A program made the translations under genes and the position numbers. The notes beneath the pieces are model-generated. The model was not told the origin of the DNA and searched no databases. It worked only from the letters and a program-made list of their open reading frames with translations. Below are positions 26,122-36,243 of a DNA stretch of 64,000 nucleotides, in pieces. The stretch is from an uncultured Tenacibaculum sp. GTDB taxonomy: Bacteria; Bacteroidota; Bacteroidia; Flavobacteriales; Flavobacteriaceae. The stretch's first letter is position 1; every line of letters starts with the position of its first letter. Location of the stretch: NCBI RefSeq assembly GCF_947495995.1, contig NZ_CANMAX010000012.1, forward strand, positions 28,251-92,250, read 5' to 3'.

Positions 26122-26814
26122 ATGAAGAAGTTAAACATCTTCTTTCTGAATCTATTCATTATTCAAAGCTTATTAAGTCAAGAACAAAAGCCTGAACAAC
26201 AACTTTATTCTTTTCTTGATAATACTATAAATAATGTAAATACTAAATTAAGCTATGGTGATGTTTACAAAGAGAAATACATAAAAAAAACTAAGAATAA
26301 TCATAATTTTTTTGACTCAAGTACTTTCAAAAAAGGAAGCATTATTTATAGAAATGAAGTTTTTTATGATGTTTTATTAAAATACGAAATTGTTGATGAT
26401 TATGTTATAATTAAACTATCTAATTTAAAACAAAATCTGTCTATCATTCCTGGAAAAAGATTTGTTGAAAGTTTTCAAATTGATACAATTTCATTTATAA
26501 ACACTAAACAACATGGTTTTCTTGAAGTAATAAATTCTAACAAACACTTTTCTATTTTTAGAAAACACACTAAAGTAAGAAAAGATAATAATGATAATAG
26601 ATTTATTCATCATACATTCAAAAAGAAAAAAGATCTCTACTACATTCTCTTAAAAGAGCAAGCATATATTCCTGTAAAATCTAAACGAGATTTTATTAAA
26701 ATTTACCCCACCCAAAAAAAAGTAATTTCTAAGTTCTACAAAACGAACAAGAATTTACTTAAACAAAATTTTAAAGAATTTTTAATAAAACTCATGATTA
26801 CAATACATGAATAA
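26122..26814 (+). CDS. Secreted protein of unknown function, first gene of the TonB locus
   Basis: A 230-residue basic protein with a signal peptide (LFIIQSLLSQ). The mature part is Lys/Asn/Phe-rich without a recognised motif (for example YRNEVFYDVLLKYEIVDDYVIIKL). Its stop overlaps the ATG of the TonB receptor (TAATG), so the two are translationally coupled and it likely belongs to the same transport or surface complex. I do not recognise the family. Confidence 0.7.
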   Translation: MKKLNIFFLNLFIIQSLLSQEQKPEQQLYSFLDNTINNVNTKLSYGDVYKEKYIKKTKNNHNFFDSSTFKKGSIIYRNEVFYDVLLKYEIVDDYVIIKLSNLKQNLSIIPGKRFVESFQIDTISFINTKQHGFLEVINSNKHFSIFRKHTKVRKDNNDNRFIHHTFKKKKDLYYILLKEQAYIPVKSKRDFIKIYPTQKKVISKFYKTNKNLLKQNFKEFLIKLMITIHE

Positions 26815-29540
26815 TGAAAAGAAAGCTGCTATTAATATGTATTAGTCTCTTTTTTTACACATCCTATTCACAAGAAAATGAAGAAAAAATTACTTTAAAA
26901 GCCGTTAATCTAACACAAATAGAAGTATTACAGCTAATTGAAGAAAACTCCAATTATCAGTTTTATTTCCTAGAAGAATGGTTTTCTAAAAAGACGTTTT
27001 CAATTTCTTATGAAGATGTAAAAATTGAGAAAATTTTAGATGAAATCTTTGAATCAAGTACGATCAATTATTTCATCATGGAAGGATCTAAAATTATTTT
27101 AACTAAAGGAAATTTAATCAAAAGAAGTATTTACGAAAATATAGATCGTAATACTCAAACAGATGCTCCTATTTTTGTTAACTCTTCTTCTGATTTTAAA
27201 AACGAGTATATTAAAATTGGGAAAGAAACTGATTTCAAAAAAGATCGGTATACATTATCTGGTACAGTTACCAATGATAAAACGGGGAAACCTATTGAAG
27301 GAGTTACCGTAATTTCTTCTAATAAAAACAACTATACTACAACCGATAAAAATGGAAAATTCCAACTAACATTACCATATGGTAAAAATGAGATAGAAAC
27401 TATTTTTAGTGGATTTGAAGGTGAATTTCAAAAACTAATTATATACAATAACGGTACTTTAAACCTATCTATTAGTGAAAGTTCTGAACAATTAGATGAA
27501 GTTATTATTAATGCTAATAAAACCCAAAACGTTAGGCAAACCATAGCTGGTATCAGTAGTATTAAAGCTAAGGATATTAAAACGATTCCTACAATTTTAG
27601 GAGAGCGAGATATTTTAAAAGTTGCGATTACTTTACCTTCAATTAAATCTGCCGGAGAAGGATCGGAAGGTGTAAACGTTAGAGGAGGAAAAGTAGATCA
27701 AAATTTATTTTTATTAGACAATGGTGTAATTTATAATCCTACACATTTCTTAGGATTATTCTCGGCAATTAATCCGTTCACCACAAAAGATTTAAAAGCC
27801 TATGCTGGAAATATTCCAGCAGAATATGGAGGAAGATTATCGTCTGTATTTGATATAAAAACAAACGATCCAAATACAAAAAAACTCAGCGGAGAAGCAT
27901 CTATTGGTCCGGTTACTGGAAATGTTAACCTTGACATTCCTATTATCAACAATACATCTGGACTTATTTTAGGTGGTAGAAGTACATATTCGGGTTGGAT
28001 TTTAGATTTAGTTGATAATAAAGATATTCAAAATAGTAGTGTTTCCTTTTTTGATGTTATTGGTAAATACAAGCATAAAATCAATGAAAACAACAATATA
28101 AAAATCACTGGATATCACAGTAAAGATCAATATCAAATTGCATCTGATACCATTAATGAGTATGGAAATACTCTTGTAACTTTAAATTGGAATCATAAAT
28201 TCAATTCTAAAAATACTGGAGATTTAACGCTTTCTAACAGCAACTATACGTTTAATATTGATTATGAAGGTGGAGATACAAATAAAGGTTTCAATTTAAA
28301 ATATCGAATTAATGAAACCGATTTAAAATTTTTGATGAAGTATAATTATTCTACTACTCATAAATTTAAATACGGATTAGAATCTAAATTATACAGTATC
28401 AATCCAGGTTCAATAATTCCTAACGGAGAAAATTCGGAAATAATTCCACTAAATATTCCGCAAGAAAAAGCTTTAGAAAACAGCTTATTTGTTTTAGATG
28501 AAATTAAAGTGAATAAGAAACTAAATTTTAATCTCGGTTTACGTTTAAATCAATTTTTAGCTTTAGGACCTTCTTCAGAAAGAATTTATGAAAATGGAGT
28601 TCCGAAAAATGAGTCAACGCTTCTAAACACAGTTAATCATGATAACAATGCTATTTATAAAACTTATCATAATTTAAGTTATAGAATTTCAGGAAGATAT
28701 TCTTTCGACGATAGTTTTTCAGTAAAAGCTGGTTACAATAAGTCTTTTCAATACATACATCGATTAAATAATAATACTACAGCTACTCCAATAGATACTT
28801 GGCGACTTTCAGATGCTAATATTAAACCTCAAGAAGGTTCTCAATTATCTTTAGGATTTTTCAAAAATCTTGAAGAGGATACTTACGAATTCAGTTTAGA
28901 AGGATATTTTAAAGAGTATAACAACTTACTCGATTATAAAATTGGCGCTAATTTATTATTGAACGAAAATATTGAAACTGAAATTATTCAAGGAAAAGGT
29001 AAATCTTATGGTGTAGAATTTTTATTTAGAAAAAATAGTGGTCGTTTAAATGGTTGGCTTGGTTACAGTTATTCTAGATCACTTATTCAACTTGATAGTG
29101 AATTTGATGAAGAAAGAGTTAACAATGGTGTTTTCTTTCCTACCAACTACGATATTCCTCACGATTTAAATGCAGTTTTAAATTACAAGTTTACGAAAAG
29201 GTATAGTTTATCGGTAAACTTCACTTATCAAACAGGAAAACCAATTACGTATCCTACTGGAAAATATATCATAGATGATATTGAATTTTTAACATACAGC
29301 AATCGAAATCAGTTCAGAATTCCTGATTATTATAGAATGGATGTTGGAATAAACATTGAAGGAAATCATAAAATAAAGAAATTCGCTCATAGCTTTTGGA
29401 ACATATCTATATATAATGTTTTAGGAAGGAACAACCCTTATTCTGTTTTCTTTGAATCTGTTAATGGAAATGTACAGAGTTATCAAAATTCAATTTTCTC
29501 TGTTCCAATCCCTACAATTACTTACAACTTTAAATTTTAA
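26814..29540 (+). CDS. TonB-dependent receptor with STN and carboxypeptidase-like domains
   Basis: A 908-residue outer-membrane protein with a signal peptide. Domains in order: a secretin/TonB N-terminal (STN) short domain at about 24-105, a carboxypeptidase-D-regulatory-like domain at about 145-225 (LSGTVTNDKTGKPIEGVTV), a plug at about 240-345 (EGVNVRGGKVDQNLFLLDNGVIYNP), and a 22-strand-type barrel ending in Phe. An STN domain suggests that it can signal to an anti-sigma factor, but none is encoded nearby. It is followed by a DUF4249 lipoprotein, a pairing common in Bacteroidota. The ligand is unknown. Confidence 0.93.
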   Translation: MKRKLLLICISLFFYTSYSQENEEKITLKAVNLTQIEVLQLIEENSNYQFYFLEEWFSKKTFSISYEDVKIEKILDEIFESSTINYFIMEGSKIILTKGNLIKRSIYENIDRNTQTDAPIFVNSSSDFKNEYIKIGKETDFKKDRYTLSGTVTNDKTGKPIEGVTVISSNKNNYTTTDKNGKFQLTLPYGKNEIETIFSGFEGEFQKLIIYNNGTLNLSISESSEQLDEVIINANKTQNVRQTIAGISSIKAKDIKTIPTILGERDILKVAITLPSIKSAGEGSEGVNVRGGKVDQNLFLLDNGVIYNPTHFLGLFSAINPFTTKDLKAYAGNIPAEYGGRLSSVFDIKTNDPNTKKLSGEASIGPVTGNVNLDIPIINNTSGLILGGRSTYSGWILDLVDNKDIQNSSVSFFDVIGKYKHKINENNNIKITGYHSKDQYQIASDTINEYGNTLVTLNWNHKFNSKNTGDLTLSNSNYTFNIDYEGGDTNKGFNLKYRINETDLKFLMKYNYSTTHKFKYGLESKLYSINPGSIIPNGENSEIIPLNIPQEKALENSLFVLDEIKVNKKLNFNLGLRLNQFLALGPSSERIYENGVPKNESTLLNTVNHDNNAIYKTYHNLSYRISGRYSFDDSFSVKAGYNKSFQYIHRLNNNTTATPIDTWRLSDANIKPQEGSQLSLGFFKNLEEDTYEFSLEGYFKEYNNLLDYKIGANLLLNENIETEIIQGKGKSYGVEFLFRKNSGRLNGWLGYSYSRSLIQLDSEFDEERVNNGVFFPTNYDIPHDLNAVLNYKFTKRYSLSVNFTYQTGKPITYPTGKYIIDDIEFLTYSNRNQFRIPDYYRMDVGINIEGNHKIKKFAHSFWNISIYNVLGRNNPYSVFFESVNGNVQSYQNSIFSVPIPTITYNFKF

Positions 29541-29543
29541 AAA

Positions 29544-30755
29544 ATGAAAAAGCATCAAAACTACTTTTACTTTTTAATATTTATACTTCTTATTATTAGT
29601 TGTACTCAACCTATAGAAATTGATAATGTTACGTTTGAAGAAAATATTGTTGTTAAAGCAATTTTAACTAACGAGATAAAGAATCATAGTATAACTCTTT
29701 CTAAAACTGTACAAATAGACGCTACTGAAAATAATCCTCTTGAAAATGCCACTGTATTTATTACAGATGATTCTGGTATTTCCTACAATTTTGAAGAAAG
29801 TGAACCTGGAGAATATATTTCAATCACGCAATTTGCTGCAATTGCTTCTAAAAAATACACGTTACATATAGAAACTGCACAAGGAACTAAATACCTATCA
29901 ACTCCGGAAGAATTACCTAGCTCTTCTGAAATTGACAATCTTGATTTTGATATTGAACTGAATGATAATGGTGAAGAAGTTGTTGTTTTTAAAGTAAATA
30001 GTATTCTTAATAATAACAATGCAAATTACTATAGATACACTTATGATGAAACTTATAAGTTAAAAGCTATTTATTGGAGTCCGAAAAAAATCAGAGTAAT
30101 ATCTGAAAACCCTTTTTTATTTACGACTACAATTAAAGATCCTAATGTAGATGGTGTGGGTTTTTGTTACGGAAATCAAAAGACTAAAAAGATTATGATT
30201 ACAGAAACAAAAACATTGTCTGAAGATCGAGTTATTGCTTTTCCTATCAGAACAATTCCTTTAGATAGTTATATTATTGGTATACGATACAGCATTGAAA
30301 TAAATCAATATGTTCTAAATAAAAACGCTTACGACTATTATGAATTATTGAGTAAATTTTCTGATCCTGACGAGATTTTCTCTCAAGTTCAGTTAGGAAA
30401 TATACCGAGTAACATTCGTGCAGAAGTAAATCCATCAAATAACAAAGTTTCTGGTTTTTTTGAAGTTTCTACTGTATATACAGAACGTTTTTATGTAAAT
30501 CGAGAAGACATTACAGATACTAATTTCACAAATTATGTTACTTCGAGTTCTTGTTTAGATCAACCTAATCCTCTTGTGGAAGATAGATTTGGACGCTCAC
30601 CTTTGTTAGACCTATTAAATAACGGATACATTTTTTATATCGATAGTCCTACAAATCCACTTGATGTTACTCGTCCATATGTTTTAATTGGAAAATCATG
30701 TGGCGACTGCTCCTTTTTTGGCCAACCTGTAGCTCCAAGTTTCTGGATAGATTAA
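29544..30755 (+). CDS. DUF4249-family outer-membrane lipoprotein
   Basis: A 403-residue lipoprotein (leader then LIISCTQP, lipidated Cys about 17). N-terminal beta-sandwich segment VVKAILTNEIKNHSITLSKT, then ENATVFITDDSGISYNF; the C-terminus is Cys-containing (GKSCGDC). It matches the DUF4249 family, which typically follows a TonB receptor. It lies three bases after the receptor and may cap it as SusD-like proteins do (inference). Confidence 0.82.
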   Translation: MKKHQNYFYFLIFILLIISCTQPIEIDNVTFEENIVVKAILTNEIKNHSITLSKTVQIDATENNPLENATVFITDDSGISYNFEESEPGEYISITQFAAIASKKYTLHIETAQGTKYLSTPEELPSSSEIDNLDFDIELNDNGEEVVVFKVNSILNNNNANYYRYTYDETYKLKAIYWSPKKIRVISENPFLFTTTIKDPNVDGVGFCYGNQKTKKIMITETKTLSEDRVIAFPIRTIPLDSYIIGIRYSIEINQYVLNKNAYDYYELLSKFSDPDEIFSQVQLGNIPSNIRAEVNPSNNKVSGFFEVSTVYTERFYVNREDITDTNFTNYVTSSSCLDQPNPLVEDRFGRSPLLDLLNNGYIFYIDSPTNPLDVTRPYVLIGKSCGDCSFFGQPVAPSFWID

Positions 30756-30768
30756 AACATCATTAACT

Positions 30769-32418
30769 ATGAAAAATTTTACTTGCTTAATATTCTTTAT
30801 CTGTTCAACTCTTTTTTCTCAATCGAAATCTAATCTTACTAAAGAATCATATAAATTCCCTCAAGAACGTATCGCTGTTCATTATAACAATGAGTTATTA
30901 GTTACCGGTGAAAAGTTATATTACAAAATTTATTGTTTTGATCAGAACAAGCAATTTTCAAACTACAGTAAAATCGCCTACATAGAATTACGCTCTTCGG
31001 AAAATAAAACAATTACAAAACATAAAGTTTCTTTAGACTCAGGAACTGGTTATGGCGATTTCTTTATCAATGCTAAAGTAAAAACAGGAGCTTATAAATT
31101 AATTTGCTATACCAAATGGATGAAAAATTATGGCAATTATTTCGAAAACACAGTTTTTATTGTAAATCCGTTTGCAGACAAAATAACCACTAAATCAAAT
31201 ATCGAAATTATTCCTGAAATAAGAGATAACTTCAATTTAAACAATAAGATTTCTACTAATAAAAGAAATTATAGCAAAAGAGAGAAAGTTAGTTTAAGTC
31301 TAAACAAAATTGATTTCTTAGCATCAAGTAATCTTTCTATTTCAGTTAAAAAACAAGAGAACTTTAAACTTCCTTTCTCTAATACAGAAATGTCTAAACT
31401 CAATGTTAATCCAAATTCTAACCTTATTTTTCTACCAGAATTAAGAGGTAATATTTTAAAAGGAAGAATAGAAAGTGTAAAAAACAAAACTGTTGCTAAT
31501 AAACCCATTTCGCTTTCAATCAATCATGAGCACTTGCCTTTAATAGCTACAACAAATAATGTTGGAGAGTTTTATTTTAATATCCTAAATTTAAACTCAA
31601 ACAAAGTTTATCTCCAAATTCTAGATACTAATGCTACTGAATACCAAATTAAGCTTTTACCTGATGAAGATGTTAGAAAAGAAATTAATATTGATACCTC
31701 TATTCAACTGACTCAAAACACGATTAATACAATAAAAGCTAGAAGTATTTATACTCAAATAGAAAATGCATATTACAAAGTAAAAAAAGATTCTATCCGA
31801 CCTTTAAAGTATAAAGATTCTTTATTTAGCAGCCGAAAAAACACTTATATATTAGACGATTACAAGAGATTTAAATCTTTAAAAGAAACTTTTGTTGAAA
31901 TAATTACAAGTGCGAAAATTAGAACAATCGATCAAAAGCAGAGGATCATAGCTCCATCAGAAGATATAAAAACGACTGGTTTTATAGGAAATATTCCATC
32001 CTTACTAATTGTTGACGGTCATATTATACATGATCATGATAGTTTTATGAATTTTGATTGTAGTAAAATCAATACCATTGCTGTAGTTAATGATAAATAT
32101 TGCTATGGTAATTCTATTTATCAAGGCATCACTTTCATTGATACTTTTAAGAAAGATTATACACCTATTTCTAGTGCTGTAAAAGAATTTAAAGTAATAC
32201 AGGTACAACCGAAAAAAGAATATTTCTTTGAGAATTATACTACTTCTAAGAAAAGAATTCCAGATTATAGAACACAACTTTACTGGAACCCAAATGTTAG
32301 TGAAAAAGAAATAGATTTCTACACATCTGATGTAACTGGAAATTACGAAGTAATTGTAAAAGGGTATACAAAAAAAGGGAAACCAATTATTTTTAACACT
32401 ATTTTCTCAGTTCAATAA
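30769..32418 (+). CDS. Secreted MG2-like (alpha-2-macroglobulin-type) protein
   Basis: A 549-residue protein with a signal peptide. The first domain at about 35-130 (YNNELLVTGEKLYYKIYCFD, then ELRSSENKTITKHKVSL, then KTGAYKLICYTKWM) resembles the MG2 beta-sandwich of bacterial macroglobulins. There is no thioester CxEQ motif. A second sandwich is suggested near 225-300. In Bacteroidota such proteins are often encoded next to TonB receptors. It ends the four-gene locus begun at 26122. Confidence 0.7.
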   Translation: MKNFTCLIFFICSTLFSQSKSNLTKESYKFPQERIAVHYNNELLVTGEKLYYKIYCFDQNKQFSNYSKIAYIELRSSENKTITKHKVSLDSGTGYGDFFINAKVKTGAYKLICYTKWMKNYGNYFENTVFIVNPFADKITTKSNIEIIPEIRDNFNLNNKISTNKRNYSKREKVSLSLNKIDFLASSNLSISVKKQENFKLPFSNTEMSKLNVNPNSNLIFLPELRGNILKGRIESVKNKTVANKPISLSINHEHLPLIATTNNVGEFYFNILNLNSNKVYLQILDTNATEYQIKLLPDEDVRKEINIDTSIQLTQNTINTIKARSIYTQIENAYYKVKKDSIRPLKYKDSLFSSRKNTYILDDYKRFKSLKETFVEIITSAKIRTIDQKQRIIAPSEDIKTTGFIGNIPSLLIVDGHIIHDHDSFMNFDCSKINTIAVVNDKYCYGNSIYQGITFIDTFKKDYTPISSAVKEFKVIQVQPKKEYFFENYTTSKKRIPDYRTQLYWNPNVSEKEIDFYTSDVTGNYEVIVKGYTKKGKPIIFNTIFSVQ

Positions 32419-32474
32419 TCGAACAAGATCTACTTATCCATGTTCGTTTATGCTTTTTTGTTTACTTTTAAGCA

Positions 32475-33062
32475 ATGAATTTTTTAGCCCATCTCTATTT
32501 ATCCCCGCCAAATAACAATGAGATTATGATTGGTAATTTTATTGCTGATCATGTTCGAGGCAACAAATTCAAACACTATCCTGAAGATATTCAAAAAGGT
32601 ATTTATTTACATCGTGCTATAGACACATTTACAGATGCCAATGAAATTGTTCGAATTAGTAAACGTAGACTTCATGAACGTTACGGACATTATGATGGTG
32701 TTATTATCGATATCTTTTACGATCACTTCTTAGCAAAAAATTGGGACGATTATTCTCAAATTCCTTTAGATATTTATACAAACAGTGTTTATCAATTACT
32801 CGTCGATAGAAAAGAGACTTTACCAGAAAAAACTCAAGAATTACTTCCGTATATGATTCAATATAATTGGTTATACAACTACCAATTTATAGACGGAATT
32901 CAAGATGTTATGAATGGAATGAATAGACGAACCAAAGGGAAATCTCAAATGAATTTAGCAATTGAAGATCTCGAATTATATTATACAGATCTCGAAAATG
33001 ATTTTCAAACTTTTATGTTTGAACTAATCAATTTTGTAGCTATAGAAATCGACAAAATTTAA
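32475..33062 (+). CDS. Acyl-carrier-protein phosphodiesterase (AcpH/DUF479)
   Basis: A 195-residue HD-like hydrolase. Matches to the family: MNFLAHLYLSP at the start, MIGNFIADHVRG, IYLHRAIDTFTD and IIDIFYDHFLAKNW, which carry the conserved His/Asp metal ligands. AcpH removes the phosphopantetheine arm from acyl carrier protein. It is a single-domain cytoplasmic protein; neighbours give no further hint. Confidence 0.85.
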   Translation: MNFLAHLYLSPPNNNEIMIGNFIADHVRGNKFKHYPEDIQKGIYLHRAIDTFTDANEIVRISKRRLHERYGHYDGVIIDIFYDHFLAKNWDDYSQIPLDIYTNSVYQLLVDRKETLPEKTQELLPYMIQYNWLYNYQFIDGIQDVMNGMNRRTKGKSQMNLAIEDLELYYTDLENDFQTFMFELINFVAIEIDKI

Positions 33063-33099
33063 TTTATTACAACCAAATTCTACTAAAAACCTCAACCAA

Positions 33100-34779
33100 A
33101 TGAAACAAAGTTTTGCTTTACTTTTATGTATCACACTACTATTTAATTGTAAAAAACAGCCAGAAATCGGATTAATTACCGAAAAAGCTATGGTTGTTTC
33201 TGCAAGAAAAGAAGCTTCTAAAATTGGAGCCGATATTCTTAAAAAAGGTGGTAATGCTTTCGATGCTATGGCTGCAACTGAACTTGCCTTAGCTGTTTCT
33301 TTTCCATATGCTGGAAATATTGGTGGTGGCGGATTTATGGTCTACAGGAAAAATAACGGTGAAATTGGTGCTTTAGATTACAGAGAGAAAGCTCCAATGG
33401 CTGCTACTCAAAACATGTATTTAGATTCTTTAGGAAATGTAATTAAAGGAAAAAGTACTTTGGGCGCAATGGCTGTTGGTATTCCTGGAACTGTGGCTGG
33501 AGTTTTTGCTGCTCACAAAAAATTTGGATCACTTCCAATGGAAGAAATTATCCAACCCGTAATTGATTTAGCTAAAAAAGGAGTAATCGTTACCCAAAAA
33601 CAAGAAAACAGACTAAAAAAACATACGCCTGCTTTTAGAAAGGCAAATTCTGAAACTATCTTATTAGATAATAACTGGAAAAAAGGCGACACAATTAAAT
33701 ATGTTTCTTTAGCTGAAACATTAACTCGAATTCAGCAAAACGGTCGTGATGAGTTTTACAAAGGAGAAACAGCTAAAATACTTGCTAAATTTATGCAAGA
33801 AAACGGCGGTCTAATTACTGAGGAAGACCTAGCAAAATACGAAGCAAAATGGAGAACTCCGGTTGTATTTGATTACGACGATTTAAAAATCATTTCTATG
33901 GCTCCGCCTTCTAGTGGTGGAATCTGTTTAGCGCAAATTATGAATGCTATCGAGCCTTATGATTTAGATAAATACGGACATAATTCTGCTAAATCTATTC
34001 AAGTAATTACAGAAGCCGAGCGAAGAGCTTATGCTGATAGAAGCTTTTTCTTAGGTGATCCTGATTTTATAAAAATTCCAAAGGAAACTTTAATTAGTAA
34101 ACCTTATAGTACTTCTAGAATGGAGAACTTCTCTTTTGATAAGGCAACTGCTTCTAGTGATGTTTCACATGGTAACATTACATTCTCAGAAAGTAATGAA
34201 ACAACCCACTACTCTATTGTTGATCAATTCGGAAATGCAGTTTCTGTAACTACAACAATTAATGCTGCTTTTGGTTCTAAATTATATTGTAGTGAATTAG
34301 GTTTCTTTTTAAATAATGAAATGGATGATTTTAGCAGTAAACCTGGCGTTCCAAATATGTTTGGTTTAGTTGGTGCTGAAGCAAATAAAATTGAACCAGA
34401 AAAAAGAATGTTAAGTTCTATGACGCCAACTATTGTTGAGAAAAACGGAAAATTATTTATGGTTATAGGAACTCCTGGAGGTTCTACTATAATCACTTCT
34501 GTTTTACAAACAATTTTAAATGTTCATGAATACAAAATGGGAATGCAAGAAGCTGTAAATCAACCTCGTTTCCATCATCAATGGTTGCCAGATGATATAA
34601 AAATGGAACCAAATGGCTTTTCCGAAGAAATTAAAAACAAATTAAAATCTTTAGGATACAAGTTAGATGAAACAAATTCGCCTGTTATTGGTAAAGTGGA
34701 TGCTATTTTAGTACTTCCTGACGGGAAATTAGAAGCTGGTGCTGATCACCGTGGTGACGATAAAGCTGTTGGATTTTAA
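33100..34779 (+). CDS. ggt: Gamma-glutamyltransferase
   Basis: A 559-residue Ntn hydrolase that hydrolyses glutathione and transfers its gamma-glutamyl group. A lipoprotein-type leader (LLFNCKKQ) suggests export and lipid anchoring. The autocatalytic cleavage site is just before Thr 368 in ETTHYSIVD, which becomes the nucleophile of the small subunit. Other motifs: NAFDAMAATELAL, GNIGGGGFM, DYREKAP, and the late MTPTIVEKNGKLFMVIGTPGG. Length is as expected for the precursor. Confidence 0.95.
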   Translation: MKQSFALLLCITLLFNCKKQPEIGLITEKAMVVSARKEASKIGADILKKGGNAFDAMAATELALAVSFPYAGNIGGGGFMVYRKNNGEIGALDYREKAPMAATQNMYLDSLGNVIKGKSTLGAMAVGIPGTVAGVFAAHKKFGSLPMEEIIQPVIDLAKKGVIVTQKQENRLKKHTPAFRKANSETILLDNNWKKGDTIKYVSLAETLTRIQQNGRDEFYKGETAKILAKFMQENGGLITEEDLAKYEAKWRTPVVFDYDDLKIISMAPPSSGGICLAQIMNAIEPYDLDKYGHNSAKSIQVITEAERRAYADRSFFLGDPDFIKIPKETLISKPYSTSRMENFSFDKATASSDVSHGNITFSESNETTHYSIVDQFGNAVSVTTTINAAFGSKLYCSELGFFLNNEMDDFSSKPGVPNMFGLVGAEANKIEPEKRMLSSMTPTIVEKNGKLFMVIGTPGGSTIITSVLQTILNVHEYKMGMQEAVNQPRFHHQWLPDDIKMEPNGFSEEIKNKLKSLGYKLDETNSPVIGKVDAILVLPDGKLEAGADHRGDDKAVGF

Positions 34780-34834
34780 ATTTCAACATGTAACAAAAGA
34801 ACCTTTTTAATTACTAATATTAAAAACACTAACT

Positions 34835-35164
34835 ATGATTTTAACAACAACCAACTCAATTGAAGGACATAAAATAACTGAATACAAAGGTATTGTAACT
34901 GGTATTTCTTACAACTCTTCTTATAACTACAACGGAACTAAAATGTCTTTTAAAGATATGTTTAGTATGAAAAAATATTACGAAGCTTATGAATTAGGTT
35001 TAGAAGGTATTAAAGAAGAAGCTTTTCAAAAGCTAAAAGAGAATGCTAAAAAACTAAATGCAGACGCAGTTGTGGGAATTAAAATTGATATCGAAACTGT
35101 ATCTAGCTCAGCAGTATTAGTTGTTTCTATTACCGGAACAGCTGTACGAATTTCTCCTGAATAA
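34835..35164 (+). CDS. YbjQ/UPF0145-family protein
   Basis: A 109-residue protein matching the YbjQ (heavy-metal-binding-like) family: the start ILTTTNSIEGHKITEYKGIVTG, a KEEAFQKLKENAKKLNADAVVGI helix-strand, and a C-terminal hydrophobic strand. Family members form pentameric beta assemblies of unknown function. It lies 10 bases before a small membrane-protein gene and probably shares its transcript. Confidence 0.8.
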   Translation: MILTTTNSIEGHKITEYKGIVTGISYNSSYNYNGTKMSFKDMFSMKKYYEAYELGLEGIKEEAFQKLKENAKKLNADAVVGIKIDIETVSSSAVLVVSITGTAVRISPE

Positions 35165-35173
35165 GAATAGAAA

Positions 35174-35470
35174 ATGTCAACCAGATACGAACGTAAAAGA
35201 CAAAAAGCTAATAAACTAATTATTGGCTTTTTTATTCTTTATAATATATTGTTAATCTTAATCTACTTCAATCTATTACCTCTGCTTGATTTTTACTTGT
35301 TCTTTCTAATTTTAATATACTCGCCTTTAGGGTTAATTTTAATCGCTATACTTTTCTTGTTTTTACTGATCACAAATGGAATAAAAAGTAAAATTGTTTT
35401 ATATGGTTTTTATTTAATATTGCTTTCCTTTTTATTGATATTCTTCGCTCCTAAACTATTACTTAGCTGA
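35174..35470 (+). CDS. Small membrane protein
   Basis: A 98-residue protein with a basic N-terminus (STRYERKRQKANK) followed by about three hydrophobic helices (roughly 15-33, 37-65, 72-95). No family recognised. The closeness to the YbjQ-like gene suggests cotranscription. Confidence 0.55.
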   Translation: MSTRYERKRQKANKLIIGFFILYNILLILIYFNLLPLLDFYLFFLILIYSPLGLILIAILFLFLLITNGIKSKIVLYGFYLILLSFLLIFFAPKLLLS

Positions 35471-35612
35471 TTAATAAAGTATTTATTCTTTTTTTGTTTC
35501 TGTATCTTTATTTTTTAAGAATAGCAGTAACATTTCTTTTTAGTAGTCGTCTTATCAAGTAAATTCTAGCAATAGAATAATAATTGCACTATCAACCATT
35601 TAGTAGAAAACT

Positions 35613-36176
35613 ATGTTAAAGACAGGAAAAAAGATCTTTTATATACTCTGGGGAGTATTACTTATTTATCTCTTATATCGCTATGTGAAAAATCCAGAAA
35701 TATTTTCTGTTGATTATATTAAAGATTTCATTAGTTCTTATAAGGGACAAATATTAACCGTTTATATTCTTCTCTCTTTTATCAGAGGTTTTTTCTTAAT
35801 TCCAAGTACTCCTTTTGTAATTACAGGAGTTTTACTGTTTCCCGATCAATTATTTCTCGTTCTATTAATATCCATGGTTGGAATCATGTTATCAGCAACA
35901 TCCTTATACTACTTTGCTGATATTTTAGGTTTCAGTGAATATTTAGAAAAGAAATATCCTGAAAAAGTAAAAAAATGGGAAAGCAAACTACAAAGTTCTA
36001 AAGCTACGTATTTAGTTTTAGGATGGTCGTTTTTCCCTTTAGTACCTACTGATATTATTTGTTATGTAGCAGGAATTATTAAAATGCCTTTTAAATACAT
36101 GTTCGCAGGAGTATTTATTGGTGAATTGGTTTTAGTTACTTTTTACGTGTATTCTGGTTCTATGTTAGGTTTATAA
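35613..36176 (+). CDS. TVP38/TMEM64 (VTT-domain) membrane protein
   Basis: A 187-residue protein with about five hydrophobic segments. The VTT/DedA-type core is visible as SFIRGFFLIPSTPFVITGVLLFP, a GFSEYLEKKYP loop, and GWSFFPLVPTDIICYVAGI, which includes the re-entrant proline-rich hairpins. Relatives are lipid scramblases or transporters involved in envelope lipid handling. It is a single gene with a gap on both sides. Confidence 0.82.
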   Translation: MLKTGKKIFYILWGVLLIYLLYRYVKNPEIFSVDYIKDFISSYKGQILTVYILLSFIRGFFLIPSTPFVITGVLLFPDQLFLVLLISMVGIMLSATSLYYFADILGFSEYLEKKYPEKVKKWESKLQSSKATYLVLGWSFFPLVPTDIICYVAGIIKMPFKYMFAGVFIGELVLVTFYVYSGSMLGL

Positions 36177-36208
36177 ATCTGCATGTTGATTTAAAAACTG
36201 AAGTATAG

Positions 36209-36216
36209 TATCTTTG
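36209..36216 (+). promoter_or_regulatory. -7 promoter box of the VOC gene
   Basis: TATCTTTG, an exact TAnnTTTG match, lies 27 bases upstream of the ATG at 36244. Confidence 0.45.
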
Positions 36217-36243
36217 GAATTATTCACCTTTAGATAAAAAAAA

